Positions 35,770 through 47,537 of a DNA stretch of 64,000 bases are shown piece after piece. The position numbers and the translations under genes were made by a program. Origin of the DNA: Laguncularia racemosa. Taxonomy: Eukaryota > Streptophyta > Magnoliopsida > Myrtales > Combretaceae. The number at the start of each line of letters is the position of its first letter. The first letter of the stretch is position 1. The notes under the pieces were generated by a model. It searched no databases. It was not told the origin of the DNA and saw only the letters and a program-made list of their open reading frames with translations. Location: contig JBBMOL010000204.1 in NCBI GenBank assembly GCA_037954665.1, forward strand, positions 124,001 to 188,000, given 5' to 3'.

Positions 35770-37162
35770 TTATATCCTCAAAGCTCTATCTTTTTCTAAT
35801 TCGGCATGGTCATTAAGCTGCTTTACAACTGATCTCAATACCTCACTTTCAAATTCTTCTTCTCCCCCACTCATTAAGCAAAACTCCACTTCATCATCAG
35901 CCAACAACTCTCCCATAGCATCAAACACCGTCAAATCAAGGTAATCTACAGCAAAACATGTATCATCACGATGCATACTTTGTTTTAGAACATTTGGCAT
36001 CTTTACTGTGACCTCTTCATTCCCCACTCGCAAGACCAACTTCCCATCTCCTACATTTATCACAGCCCTTGCCGTAGCTAGTAATGGTCTTCCCAGGATG
36101 AGAGGAATCTCCATGTCAGCTTCCATATCAAGGATGACGAAGTTTGCTGAAAAAATGAAGTCTTAGACTTTTACTAGCACATCTTCCACTACCCCCCTTA
36201 GGAATTTTACCGATCGGTTGGCCAATTGCAAGCTCATTCTTATTGGCTTGGGTTCCCCAAACCCCAACCTTTTAAATAATTGGTAAGGCATAAGGTTGAT
36301 GCTTGCTCCTAAATCTGCCAATGCTTTTTCCTTTGATAAATTCCCAATAAGACAAGTAATTGTAAAACTCCTAGGATCTTTGAGCTTCCTAGGTAGTTTA
36401 TTTTGGATCACAGCTGAGCACTCTCCTCCCAAAGTTATAGTAGAAAACTCTTCCAATTTCCTCTTATTTGACAACAATTCCTTTAAAAATTTTGCATATT
36501 TTGGCATTTGAGTCAGTACCTCAACCAGGGGAAGGTTGATATGCAACTGTTTAAACACTTCCAGGAATCTCCCATACTGTTCATCAGTCTTATCTTTCTT
36601 TAATCTGGCTGGATAGGGAATGGTGGGCTTGTATTCTGGGATGGGCATTGATGTGGAATCTCGCTCATCTAGCTGTTTACCCTTGTTCTTGATGGTAGCT
36701 GGCTCCTTGGTCGACTCAATTACCTCGTTCTCTTCTTCCTGAACTTTAGAATGCAGCTCCTTACCACTCCTCAAAGTTATTGCCTTTAACATGTTCTCTA
36801 AGGTTTGGTTCAATTTTATTTCCTGGGAATGAGCCCTGGGTCTTTCTGATAGGAGTTTGGTCATTTGCTTAACTTGTGTCTCCAGGTTGCGAATAGATGC
36901 ATCATGATTCTTAAGAGTGGTCTCTTGATTTTTCAAAAATTTGGGAGATGGACTTTTCTCTTTCTTCAGAATCTTTTACTAGCTTAGTCAGCATCTCCTC
37001 AACCGACGACTTAATGATTGGCTAGGTGGTCTTTGAAAGCCTGGAGGAGGATTAAGGTTTTCTCCTTTGTATGTTGTTTTTGTTGCTCCACGAAAATTTT
37101 GGGTGATTCCTCCAACCTGGATTATAAGTGTTGCTATATGGGTGTTTTGAGGACGAGATGAA
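35770..37162 (-). pseudogene. gag-pro: A-minus gag C-terminus and protease, truncated
   Basis: In minus orientation the remnant starts abruptly at 37162 inside gag, at a YSNTYNPGW-like block that is typical of Athila. It continues through LETQVKQMTKLLSERP, ITLRSGKEL and the protease DLGASINLMPY (about 36280-36320). The long open part is 36936-36163, with a stop at 36163. A further open part (36126-35770) has the LGRPLLATARA motif. The sequence upstream of 37162 is replaced by an LTR-like start, consistent with interruption by a later insertion. Confidence 0.85.
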
Positions 37163-37563
37163 TGTTGATGAAAACGCAATCACACACAAATTAAAATCCT
37201 TTTTTACTCCGACTCTTCCTTACGATCAATTAGGCAAGTGCACCTATCGATTACAGTAGTATAGAGTTTAAGCATGGATATCGTTCCCTCAGGGATCTAC
37301 AAGTACTAATACTAAACTCAAACCGATATCTAACCGCACAATTTCAAGTGAATTGATTTAACCAAATTACCTAAATTAAACTAAATTATCTAATAGAAAA
37401 TGAAATCAATGATATCAAACAATGAGTTTAAATTATCAAATCCAATGTTCCAACGCATACCCTACTCTTACTACTCATCTAATTACTATGCAACTTCAAA
37501 ACCTTAGAAAACTAATTAATGAATACTGATTTCTCTGATCGCGGGGCATCTAACCTAATCAAA
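37163..37563 (+). mobile_element. LTR-like start (probably A-plus 5' LTR), runs into the gap
   Basis: The A-minus coding sequence breaks off here, and TGTTGATGAAAACGC begins. It is followed by AT-rich sequence with a GATATCGTTCCCTCAGGGAT block. A TG start at the breakpoint, together with an Athila-type gag on the far side of the gap in the same orientation, suggests this is the 5' LTR of A-plus. The other LTR is outside the window, so this cannot be confirmed here. Confidence 0.45.
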
Positions 37564-38063
37564 NNNNNNNNNNNNNNNNNNNNNNNNNNNNNNNNNNNNN
37601 NNNNNNNNNNNNNNNNNNNNNNNNNNNNNNNNNNNNNNNNNNNNNNNNNNNNNNNNNNNNNNNNNNNNNNNNNNNNNNNNNNNNNNNNNNNNNNNNNNNN
37701 NNNNNNNNNNNNNNNNNNNNNNNNNNNNNNNNNNNNNNNNNNNNNNNNNNNNNNNNNNNNNNNNNNNNNNNNNNNNNNNNNNNNNNNNNNNNNNNNNNNN
37801 NNNNNNNNNNNNNNNNNNNNNNNNNNNNNNNNNNNNNNNNNNNNNNNNNNNNNNNNNNNNNNNNNNNNNNNNNNNNNNNNNNNNNNNNNNNNNNNNNNNN
37901 NNNNNNNNNNNNNNNNNNNNNNNNNNNNNNNNNNNNNNNNNNNNNNNNNNNNNNNNNNNNNNNNNNNNNNNNNNNNNNNNNNNNNNNNNNNNNNNNNNNN
38001 NNNNNNNNNNNNNNNNNNNNNNNNNNNNNNNNNNNNNNNNNNNNNNNNNNNNNNNNNNNNNNN
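37564..38063. other. Assembly gap (500 N)
   Basis: Exactly 500 N, the usual placeholder for a scaffold gap of unknown true length. Any apparent open frame through it is meaningless. Confidence 0.99.
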
Positions 38064-40109
38064 GGCCTACTTTAGGTAGTATCGGATCGTGTATAGTGAT
38101 GCCTACAATAGAGGCCAACAACTTTGAAGTCAAGGCCTCTACAATGAATATGATCCACAATCAATGCCAATTTGATGGATTACCTAACGAGGACCCCCAT
38201 GCTCATATTCAGATGTTCCTAAACATCTGTGTTACCGTTAAACAGAACGGGGTGTCCGATGAGGCACTAAAGTTGCGTCTGTTTCCTTTCACTTTGAGAG
38301 GAAAAGCGAGGCAGTGGTTCAGTTCTTTGGACCGAGACTCCATCACGACTTGGACCCAGTTGGCGAAAACATTTTTGGACTATTACTTTCCGCCTTCTAA
38401 AACTGCCAGGTTGAGGAATGATATCACATCGTTCCTTTAGTTGGAAAATGAGCCACTCCATGAAGCTTGGTTGCGATTTAAGGACTTGCTTAGGTGGTGC
38501 CCACACCACCAAATGCCTAATTGGTTGCAAGCCTCAACTTTCTATAATGGGCTTGATTATCTGACACGACAAACCATCGATGCTGCTGTTGGTGGCACAC
38601 TTGATGTAAAGACTCTTGAAGAGACTTTAGAATTGTTTAAGAACATGGCCAAGAAAAACCATCAATGGAGAAACGCCAGAGCAAGACCGAGAGTGGCAGG
38701 TGTTCATGAAGTGGAAATGATGACCACCATTGCAGCAAAGGTCGATGCTCTAGCTAGAAAGGTCGATGGGATGGCGATATCTGCATCACCCCTATATTAT
38801 CTAACCGATTCATCAACCGATTTCATGGCTCAAGGGACTACGGAGCAGATTGATTATGTAGGTAACCCTACAAGGCCTTAGAACAACCCTTAGAGCAACA
38901 CCTATAATTCAGGTTGGCGCAATCACCCCAATTTTTCATGGAGTAATCCACAATTCCGTCGGGGCAATGCACCTGCACCGGGATTCCAAAGGCCTCCTCC
39001 ACCACCTCTTCCAAAAAAGAAGTTCAATCTAGAGGACATGATCTCTAAGTTCATCCAAACATCCGAGCAACACCAACAATCCACAGAGGCAGCTCTAAGG
39101 AATCATAAGGCGTCCATTCATAACTTGGAAACTCAGGTGGGTCAGATAGCAAAATTGCTTTCAGAAAGACCGCAAGGATCCTTGCCTAGAAACACCGAAC
39201 CCAATCCTCAGGAACAGGTAAAGGCAGTGACTCTAAGGAGCGGTAAGGAATTGCAATCTGACACTATTGGAGTGCAAGGGGTTGCGCTTGAAAAAGGGGT
39301 TGAGAAGAAAGAAGAAGGGGGTGCTGAGAAGGAACACGGGGCTGAGGAGATCAAAGAGAAAGAGTGTGTTCAAGGGAAAGTTAAAGCATCCACTGTTCAG
39401 CCATACAAACCTCCAATTCCATATCTAGGACGTCTGAAAAAGGATAAGGATCAAGAGCACTTCGGTAAGTTTCTAAACTTGTTTAAACAATTACATATCA
39501 ACATACCGTTTGTGGAAGCTCTTGCGCAGATGCCCAGGTACGCAAAATTCCTAAAGGATTTGCTCTCGAATAAGAAACGGTTAGAAGATATCTCTACTGC
39601 AGTTGTTAGAGCTGAGTGTTTGGTGATTTTGCAAAACAAGTTGCCCAAGAAGCTCAAGGATCCGGGTAGTTTCACTATTCCATGCTTAATAGGTGAACTA
39701 CCGATGGAGAGACTTTTGGCGGATCTCGGGGCGAGCATAAACTTGATGCCATACTCATTGTTCAAGCAACTGAACTTGGGAGAGCCGAAGCAAACGAGGA
39801 TGAGTCTGCAACTGGTAGATCGCTCGATCAAGTTCCCTAGAGGAATGATTGAGGACGTCCCGGTTAAGGTAGAAAACTTTTTCTTCCCTATTGATTTTGT
39901 AATCCTTAATATGAACGCAGATGTGGAGGTCCCGCTGATCTTAAGACGACCATTTTTTGCCATTGCAAGAGCTGTGATTGATGTGGCGGATGGAAGATTA
40001 GTTTTGAGAGTGGGGGAGGATGAACTAGGGGTGAGAATCCCAGCAGCACTGAAACAAACTTTGAACGCCGACGATACATGTTATGCTATAGATTGTGTTG
40101 ACAGGTCGG
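38064..40109 (+). pseudogene. gag-pro: A-plus gag-protease, interrupted by E2
   Basis: Athila-type gag. It has FDGLPNEDPHAHIQMF, RQWFSSLDRDSITTW (about 38310-38350), LHEAWLRFKDLLRWCPHH, a coiled coil with TQVGQIAKLLSERP (about 39130-39170), TLRSGKEL and the protease DLGASINLMPY (about 39725). The retroviral LGRP motif reads LRRP here (about 39940). In-frame TAG codons at 38438, 38879 and 38891 break the frame; each sits where related sequences have Gln. The last part (39038-40109) is open up to the E2 insertion, and the same frame resumes at 55068. Confidence 0.88.
40105..40109. repeat. Target-site duplication of E2 (left)
   Basis: gtcgg lies before the TG of the E2 5' LTR and again at 55063-55067. 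Counting it once, the A-plus reading frame continues across the insertion. Confidence 0.93.
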
Positions 40110-42159
40110 TGTAAACAGCCCATTTTTGCCCTAGGAGTCAATAATTTTCAATAATAATCAATTTTCAATTTTTCCTAATTTTTCCTAATTTTTCCCAATT
40201 TCCTAATTTAGCATAAAATAATAAAAATGTTCAAAAAATAAAAATAAATAGGAAAACACTTCAATTTTGAAAAATGATTTCGGAAATAGCAATAATGAAT
40301 AATAAACAATTTTTACAAATTTTTGAAATTTCAAAAAATACAAAAAAAATAGAAAAATCGCATTGCATATATGCAATTTGCGAAATTAGAAAAATCAGGA
40401 AAGTGGGCTAGGTCAGCTGGTCCGGACCATGGCTAGGCGCTTGCGCAGGGGGCTCGGTCAGACGTTCGAATCGCGGAGGAAGCAGTTTTCCGCATTTTGC
40501 AATTTTTCGACTTATCCAGGACACGTGGCAGCATCTAATTGGCTGGAAGAAACGCACGCGCCGGGCGCGTGATCATCTCCTACCTCGAGCCCGAGATCGC
40601 CGGCGAAGAAAAAATTCGTATTTCGGCCGTTTTGATTCGATTTTTTTGCACAAATCCAACAGATCTTCAACAAAAATAAGATAAACATTATCTAATTAAA
40701 ATCAAATCGCAACAAATCGTTGGATGGGCACGAATCGGAGTTGGTTTTTCAACTGAAAATCCGATCAGCTTCAATCGGAGGAAATCCGAGCTTATCCAGC
40801 TCGGTTTCAAGCGCCTATAAATAGAGGAGGAGATGAGGAAGCAAGAAGACAAATCAGAATTGCGAGAGAGAGAGAAAAGAGTGTAGATCGGAGGAAACCC
40901 AAAGTTGCGACCGCCGATCGGAGTTGAGCCACCGCAAGGAGACATTCTGGGAGTAAACCGCCACCACCATCGGATTTAACACCCTCAAGAAGCTAGGATT
41001 CGACACTTCACCCGCCGCAAAAGACCGCTGGAACGCCGTAAACGAGCCAACCCCGCTGCCGTGTCCGACCGATCCGACCCGACCCGATTCGACCCGACCG
41101 ACCCGACCCGCGCACCGACCCGGATCCAGGTAAGTCGGATTTTCCATATTTTTTATTTATTTTATTTATTTTGTTTGTTTATTTATTCTAAATTTATTAT
41201 TTGTTATTATTGTTTTTTTTTGTTTTTGTTATTTGTTTAGTTATTAGTTATTTATTTACTTCTATTTTCAATAAATAGGAAAATGTAGAAATTAGGTTTT
41301 TTATGATTTAATAATGTAAAATAAAATAAATAAAATAAATAATAAAATAATAAAATGAAGAAAAAAAATAAAAATATTGGGAAAATAATAGTAAAGTTTT
41401 AGAGTTCAAAATAGGATAGATAATAAACTTAGGATAAAATTTTCAACAAAATAAAAAAATCACAAAAATAACAAAAAAATCATAAAAAATCATAAAAATT
41501 AATAAAAAAATAAATAAGTTTTAGCACTTAGAAAAATCATTTTCGTCAAATAAATCAAAATTGATGTTTTCCCTACAAAATCATTTTCAATATGAAATCA
41601 AGCTTAGGCTTAGAGTTTTTAGGAAAAATCCAAAAAATGGTAAGAACATAAATCAAAAGAAATTTCAAAATTAAAATTCACCAACACACTAAAGATTTTC
41701 AGAAAAGCGAACTACGGCTTGTTTGATCCTGAGTAACAGGTACGTAGGCACCCATTCGAGTCAACCCATAAAAATGAATGAAAAATCCTTTTCTTAAAAT
41801 AATTCAAAACATAATAAAAGTAACAGAAACACAATAAAACACATTTCTAAAGATGAACAATTTTACGAGATTAGGTAGTAACCGCATAGGTTTTAATAGG
41901 TTAGCCTCCGGACTTAGAAACTCTGGTTTTCCCTTTTTCTCTTCTCACAAAAACGAAAAGAGGAAATAACGACGACTAGTAGTCCAAATTAAGACTAATC
42001 CGCTCCTTTAGTCTTAATTCACTTTTTCCCAACAACAGTTGGGTGGCGACTCCAAAAATCAAACGAAATTCCTAACTCAAGTCGAGGATCTAGATTAGAT
42101 GAGCATAGGGTTTAGTTTAGATCGGATTAGGAATGGGAATTCAAAAATTAGACTCGACG
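40110..42159 (+). repeat. E2 5' LTR
   Basis: A direct repeat of 53036-55062. It contains the tRNA-like A box (40409-40420) and B box (40464-40472), a G-box (40522-40527), a TATA box (40816-40823) and the donor AG|GTAAGT (donor G at 41130). It ends GACTCGACG, whereas the other three copies of this family end GACTCGACA. It has an extra short direct repeat of GACCCGA near 41080-41100 that the 3' LTR lacks. Confidence 0.93.
40816..40823 (+). promoter_or_regulatory. E2 LTR TATA box
   Basis: TATAAATA, identical to the 3' LTR copy at 53724-53731, downstream of the G-box CACGTG and the ATTGG site. Confidence 0.7.
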
Positions 42160-42162
42160 GGA

Positions 42163-42180
42163 TGGCGACTTCGCTGGGGA
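42163..42180 (+). other. E2 primer-binding site
   Basis: TGGCGACTTCGCTGGGGA is the E1 site with one C to T change. It begins three bases after the LTR. Confidence 0.8.
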
Positions 42181-42670
42181 CCCATACCAGCAGGCTAGCC
42201 ACCTTAATCTCTCCAAGCTGTTCTCTTTAAAAAAATGTGTTTCAATCATTACTTTGTTACTAACTTTGCAGGATTTAGTTAGATTTTAGTTTCTTTACTG
42301 TGGGGGTTTTGCATGCATACATATGTTTGTGTGAGTAGATGCGGTCGAACCCGGACCGTCCTAGAAACCTAAGACGGGGAGCCATTATGTAGGTTTCGAG
42401 CAAAGTGAGCTGATTAACCATTCGAGACCGATTAGGTTACCCCACCCTATGCTTCGATATGGCCTGAGATCCATTTCTTCGAGAATACGGGAGGCCATAG
42501 AGCTCGGGAACCAGTTAGAACCAACCTACTTGCATACATAACATCGTACGAGGGGTTGACAATTGGATGACAATGTAATGGTTTGTTATTTTGTCCTTGG
42601 AGTTCAGGACTATTTCCCTGTAATATTTTCATAGTTTTGTTTGTAACTAGGCTTTTTCCTATTGTAATAG
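42181..42670 (+). other. E2 leader between PBS and ORF1
   Basis: Non-coding, matched by the E1 leader. A good acceptor TTACTAACTTTGCAG ends at 42271, with CTAAC as a likely branch point. A second, TTTTTCCTATTGTAATAG, ends at 42670, directly before the ORF1 ATG. Confidence 0.6.
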
Positions 42671-44197
42671 ATGGCTAGCAGTGCAGTCGACCGCCTCCTC
42701 CGCAAAGAGATTCGGGTGTACAAACCTTTGAACCCAAAATTGGTACTGGACCACTGGTTTACCTTGTACAACCCAGAGGAGCAGGCCTTCATCCAGCAGA
42801 AGATCGACCCCATCCTCTCACTGACTAAGTCAGAGGCGAATTTACCTATGGTCCGGGCCATGCTCCAGTTATGGGAGATCGAGCCCGCAGCTTTCTTCAT
42901 CGGACCGCATGAGATCACCCCTACCCTGGAGGAGTACACCCAGTTGCTACAGGCTCCAGCACTGACTGATCAGATTTACACGCCAGACCTCGAGGCCGGG
43001 CCAGCCGGCACCTTCAGTAGACTGCTAGGCATCCGCAAAACAGTGGTCAATAAAGCCCTGGCAAACTATAATGGGTATTGCATACGAATGGATGACTTAG
43101 AAGCCTGGTTTATTGCCCGAGAAGACAATGGGGACAGAAAGGACATCCTGTGTGGAGACCCTAAGACTTACAGACAGAGAAGGGTGAACGCTTTCATCTT
43201 GATAGCCTTTGCCACGATACTGTTCCCCACCGGAGCTTTCTATATTCACTACCGGGTTGTAGAGTTGGTAACCCAATTCCTGGAGGGAAGATCTTACATC
43301 CCGGCTCTACTGGCTGAACAGATCCGGAATTTGAATTTCCTTAAGAAGAAGGGCCATGGGATCCTCCGCTCCAGCATCAACCTTCTGCTAATATGGTTCG
43401 TAAGCCACCTCAAGTGCTTCGGGCTAAACATGGTCAGGAAAACCCTAGCCCAACAGGTGGATCTGGTGGATTCCTATATAGAAAAGGTGAAGTTACCCGA
43501 CGACATTACCAGCCACAGTTGGGCAGATCTGCTTAGAAGCCTTAGCGCCGAAGATATTCTATGGACAGTCAGGTGGAGTTGCTGCGATAAAATCATCTTA
43601 ACCTGCAGTAATTTCCAAGCAGTGCCATTAATCGGGATCAACAGATGTATCGGATATCACCCCAACTCCGTAGTCCGCCAATTCAGTACCGTCCAAGACA
43701 TAGTTTATCGGCCTTCACTCGAAGCAGTCACCTTTGAGTACCAGGATTCGAACCTGTTGGTAGCCGAGAAATTTGCTAAGCTGACAGAGGTCAAAGCACT
43801 TTGGGAAGCCAGAATCGAAAGCCCGAATGTGGACCTCGGCGAGCTAGATGGTGAAGTGGGAAAACACCAAGCCACCAAAGAGTTTGTAATCCGTCAGCTA
43901 TACCAGACAGGGGAAAGAGCATACCGGGTTCCAGACGTCACCCAGCCAAGACCAGATAAGATCAATTCAGGGACAGAGATCTACCTGGAGCAGGTCAAGG
44001 CCCGGATGGAAGTATACTTCGAAGCTGCAGACTATAAGAAAGACATCTGGAAGGGACGCTTCAAGGAATCTGACCAAAGAAACAAGGCCCTGGAAGCACA
44101 ATTAGAGAAGTGCCAAGCTAGGGTCAAGGAACTAGAAGCCATCATCAGTGGGAAGCCTGAGCCTCCACTACAGAAGACCAAAAGAGCTAGGAAATAG
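42671..44197 (+). CDS. E2 ORF1: intact Tat/Ogre accessory protein, 508 aa
   Basis: A single open frame from ATG 42671 to TAG 44195-44197. The start is supported by the match to the E1 ORF1, which is homologous from the next codon on. The N-terminal and central part (residues about 1-330) is an alpha-helical domain with WEIEPAAFFIGPHEITP (about 77-93) and RQRRVNAFILIAFAT. It resembles ORF1 proteins of Tat/Ogre elements, which annotation pipelines usually label plant-mobile-domain or DUF7745-like. The C-terminal 100 residues form a predicted coiled coil (EQVKARMEVYFEAADYKKDI, then heptad-like Leu/Ala) ending in a basic tail (KTKRARK), suggesting oligomerisation or nucleic-acid contact. The role is unknown. 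Unlike gag and pol of the same element it has no stop. Confidence 0.88.
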   Translation: MASSAVDRLLRKEIRVYKPLNPKLVLDHWFTLYNPEEQAFIQQKIDPILSLTKSEANLPMVRAMLQLWEIEPAAFFIGPHEITPTLEEYTQLLQAPALTDQIYTPDLEAGPAGTFSRLLGIRKTVVNKALANYNGYCIRMDDLEAWFIAREDNGDRKDILCGDPKTYRQRRVNAFILIAFATILFPTGAFYIHYRVVELVTQFLEGRSYIPALLAEQIRNLNFLKKKGHGILRSSINLLLIWFVSHLKCFGLNMVRKTLAQQVDLVDSYIEKVKLPDDITSHSWADLLRSLSAEDILWTVRWSCCDKIILTCSNFQAVPLIGINRCIGYHPNSVVRQFSTVQDIVYRPSLEAVTFEYQDSNLLVAEKFAKLTEVKALWEARIESPNVDLGELDGEVGKHQATKEFVIRQLYQTGERAYRVPDVTQPRPDKINSGTEIYLEQVKARMEVYFEAADYKKDIWKGRFKESDQRNKALEAQLEKCQARVKELEAIISGKPEPPLQKTKRARK

Positions 44198-44433
44198 AGC
44201 ATTATTTGTAATCTTTCATTTTTATTGAACTCCAGAATTATTAATAAAAATAAAGTTTTAATAATACATTGTCAACCCTTTTATCTTTTAGCATCCACGT
44301 GACACATGCATATCATTCTTGCATCCATCACACTAAAAAAAAAAAAAAAAAGAATGCGCGTCCAGGTATCAAAATAGCTTCTAAGCAACCGAACCCACCC
44401 AGAAGCCCAGTCCTTACGCGCTCAAGAGCAAAA
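44198..44433 (+). other. E2 spacer between ORF1 and gag
   Basis: An AT-rich spacer with an A-run at 44335-44351. One base is missing relative to E1 just after the A-run, so an upstream in-frame ATG at 44269 is probably not the native start. Confidence 0.5.
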
Positions 44434-47420
44434 ATGGCCAACAGCAGTGACAACCGCCACAACACCAACGCTGAAGCTGCCTTAGACTCTAGGATCATAT
44501 CCCTAGAGCAAACGATCCAACAGCTGGCTGCCCAGGTTCACCTCTTGACTGAAAGCATCGGCCTCCTGCGCAACACCCAGCCGGCTCAAGAAGAGTATTC
44601 AGGGGCTAGGAAGGGAAAAGCAGTGGAGGGATAGCCTCCGGAATACGAAGAAATCAATTCCCACCTTAACCCAGCCTTCGAGTATGAGCCGATGGTCAGC
44701 CAGGGGCCGACCTTTGATGATCTGAAAAAGGAAATGGAAGAGAGGCAAAAGGAGATGGAGAAGCGACTCTTCCAGCAACTCAATGACAAGATGAAAACTA
44801 TTGAAGGCCCGGATGGTTTTGAATAGGCCGGAATCACTAACCTACCAGCATACAGGGAAGAGGCATACCCTGACAAGTTCAAGACCCCAGATTTTGAAAA
44901 GTATGATGGGACCGGCTGCCCCAAGATGCATACCAGGCTATATGCCCAGAAAATGAGCAAGTATGCTCAATACGATCAACTCATGCTCCAGACCTTCCAG
45001 GACAGCCTCATAGGCCCCGCATTGGTCTGGTATGCCCACCTCGACTTCAACATTGTCAACACCTGGGAAAAGCTAGCCCGAGCCTTTTATGATCAATACA
45101 AGTTTAACATCGAAGTTGCCCCATCTGTAATCGATCTGGGGAGTCTCCGAAAAAGACTTACTGAGCCGTTCAAGGAATATGCTCAGCGCTGGAGGGCCCA
45201 AGCCGCCAGGGTAGCCACTCCGATATCTGAAAAGGAATTGACATCCATATTTGTCAATACCTTGGACAAAACTTACTTTTCACATTTGGTAGGCCAGACC
45301 TCTTCCAGTTTTGCAGAAGTAGTGGCTGCAGGTTGCAGGATCGAGAATGCCATCACCACTGGCAGGCTCCAATCAATGGAACCTCCTAGGGTCACACCAA
45401 CCCAAAGGCCCTTAGGAGGAAACAGAGTTAAAGAGCCCACAGTCAGTACAGTGCATTCTAGTAAGGCAGAAAAACCTGGGACTCTGGTAACTTTCCAAAC
45501 CACTAATACCCCAGCCCAGCAACCTACGACGAGTCATACACAGGCCGCCAGGCCCCCAAGGCAGTTCACTCCAATCCCCATACCGCTCAGTCAGGTCTTC
45601 GCCCGGTTGAGGGCAGACAACTTGATTAGTTTCGAACTCCCCAACGACCGATACAGGCCCAAGAACTTCGACTCCAACCTCAAGTGTGACTATCACATGG
45701 GTCAAGAGGGGCACTCCACAGATAGGTGTTGGAGGCTCCAGCACAAAATCCAAGACTTGATTGACGCAGGGATCATACAATTGGATTTTGTGAACACCCC
45801 AACACCCAATGTCAACACCAACCCGTTGCCCAATCACAGGCCTACCATCAACATGATCACGTCAGAAGAGTCAGCTCCCAAAGAAGCCCTTAAAAAGAAT
45901 CCGGCTGAGCAACCCGCTTCAGGAGAGACTCCAAAGGCGCACATTAAAGGAAGATGGTTATCTGGGGACCCCACGGTTGGCACTTTGGGAGAATCACACG
46001 GGAAGTTTCAGTACTTGGTAAACTATTCTTACACCCCGACTGAGCAAGGGCCGCCTAGTGAGTGGGGGCTGGAATTTGAGAAGCAAGACAATCTAGCAAA
46101 GGAAGAGGGAAAGACCATCAACATGATCAATTCTCAGAAGCCCCGGGTTATACGATGCTATGAGGGACAATCAGTCGAGGTGCAAATCCCAAGGAAAAGG
46201 TATGTATTCAATGTTCCCATACCAGCAGAGAATTACAAGGCTGCACCATTCGACTATCGGGCCCTCGAACAAGAGCGACCTCCTATAGTGGGAGGTATCA
46301 CTCGCTCTGGGAGATTATACGATCCGAAGTATAAGAGCCCGACCGAAGAACCCAATACGGAGAAAACAGAGGAAGAGGAAGAGGGTCTTGCTGCATTTAC
46401 GAAGATGGTAAAGGCCAGCGAATACAAGATCATGGAACAATTGAATAAAGTTTCGGCGCAGATATCTCTCATGGGCCTTCTTACCACATCTGAGCCCCAC
46501 AGGGAAGCACTCTTTAAAGTGCTAAAACAAATTCAAGTCCCGGAGGGTATTGCTACAGACAAGATGGGTCACGTGGTAAACTCTACCTTTACCATGGATC
46601 AAATATCTTTCTCTCCAGAAGAGCTAGGAGAAGAGGGAGACCAACATACCAAGCCACTATTCATAGTGGTCCGGTGCAATGACACCATCGTCTCCCGAGT
46701 ACTTATCGATAACGGATCATCCCTAAACGTTTTCCCATTGGCAACACTCGACTTATTGGGGGTCGATCCAAGCAACATAAAACCTAGCTCTACAGTGGTC
46801 AGAGCCTTCGACGGGTCGAAGAGAGACATTGTGGGGGAAGTGAACCTACCAGTGGAAATCGGTCCACAAGTATTCCACATCTCCTTCCCGGTCCTCGACA
46901 TCCCAAGGTCTTTTAACCTGCTCCTGGGACGACCCTGGATACATGCTGCTGGTGCCATTCCCTCTAGTCTCCACCAAAAGGTCAAATTCATCACAAATGG
47001 GCAGATAGTTACAGTACTGGGCGAGTAGGATTACGCCATATATAAAGAGACTGCCATACCTTACATCGGGAATGAAGGTTCAGAAGACCTGGGGTTGTAG
47101 ATTTTCAATGAAGTGAATATGATGACCAGCAAGGAGGGCCATCAGTTTAAAGAGGGGCAGCACGGGACCTTCGGACTGGGGTATGTTCCTACGACCGCGA
47201 AAGAAGCACAAGTAAGGGGTGTTAAAGGCAGAATGAAGGGGAAGCTGATTGACACCCAGATGTGCATCCCACCTCTCCAACAATCTTTCCGAAGGGCAAA
47301 TACCATTCAAGAGCTTCGAATAAACAAAGAGGACAACAACAAAGGGGAATCAATCTCCCGCATGTCCAACCAACATCTAGCTCTGAACAACTGGTTTTGT
47401 TGTCCTATCAATAGCGCTAG
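44434..47420 (+). pseudogene. gag-pro: E2 gag-protease with four stops
   Basis: The start chosen is ATGGCCAACAG at 44434, conserved in E1 (7725). TAG at 44632 and 44824 interrupt gag; both are CAG in E1. From 44926 a 700-codon open frame carries the rest of gag. This includes the zinc-knuckle-like CDYHMGQEGHSTDRC near 45685-45730 (C-x2-H-x5-H-x4-C). The protease has active site IDNGSS (about residues 592-597) and LLGRPW (about residue 666). TAG at 47026 and 47098 then interrupt the C-terminal extension; both are CAG in E1. The frame meets the splice donor at 47421. Confidence 0.87.
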
Positions 47421-47537
47421 GTTAGCTCAAGAGTAGAAAAAAATCATTGAACAAATTTTATTGAGACTATTTATCGAATTCCATTACAGTTTGTTTCTTT
47501 TATTATTATATATGATTTCATTTTTTATGTCACTCAG
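47421..47537 (+). other. E2 candidate intron between protease and RT (117 nt)
   Basis: The donor is AG|GTTAGC at 47421. The acceptor GTCACTCAG| ends at 47537 after a T-rich tract. The TAG that ends the unspliced gag-pro frame (47434-47436) lies inside it. The joined codon is AGA, as in E1. The intron lengths differ between the copies (113 and 117), yet both splice in frame. Confidence 0.72.

Noticed and set aside
36988..37179. Short minus-strand open frame at the A-minus breakpoint
   Set aside because: The true gag frame is a different one (it reads YSNTYNPGW-like sequence). This frame also starts inside the LTR-like sequence, so it is a shadow.
37519..38079. Open frames running through the N block
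   Set aside because: They are artefacts of undetermined bases.
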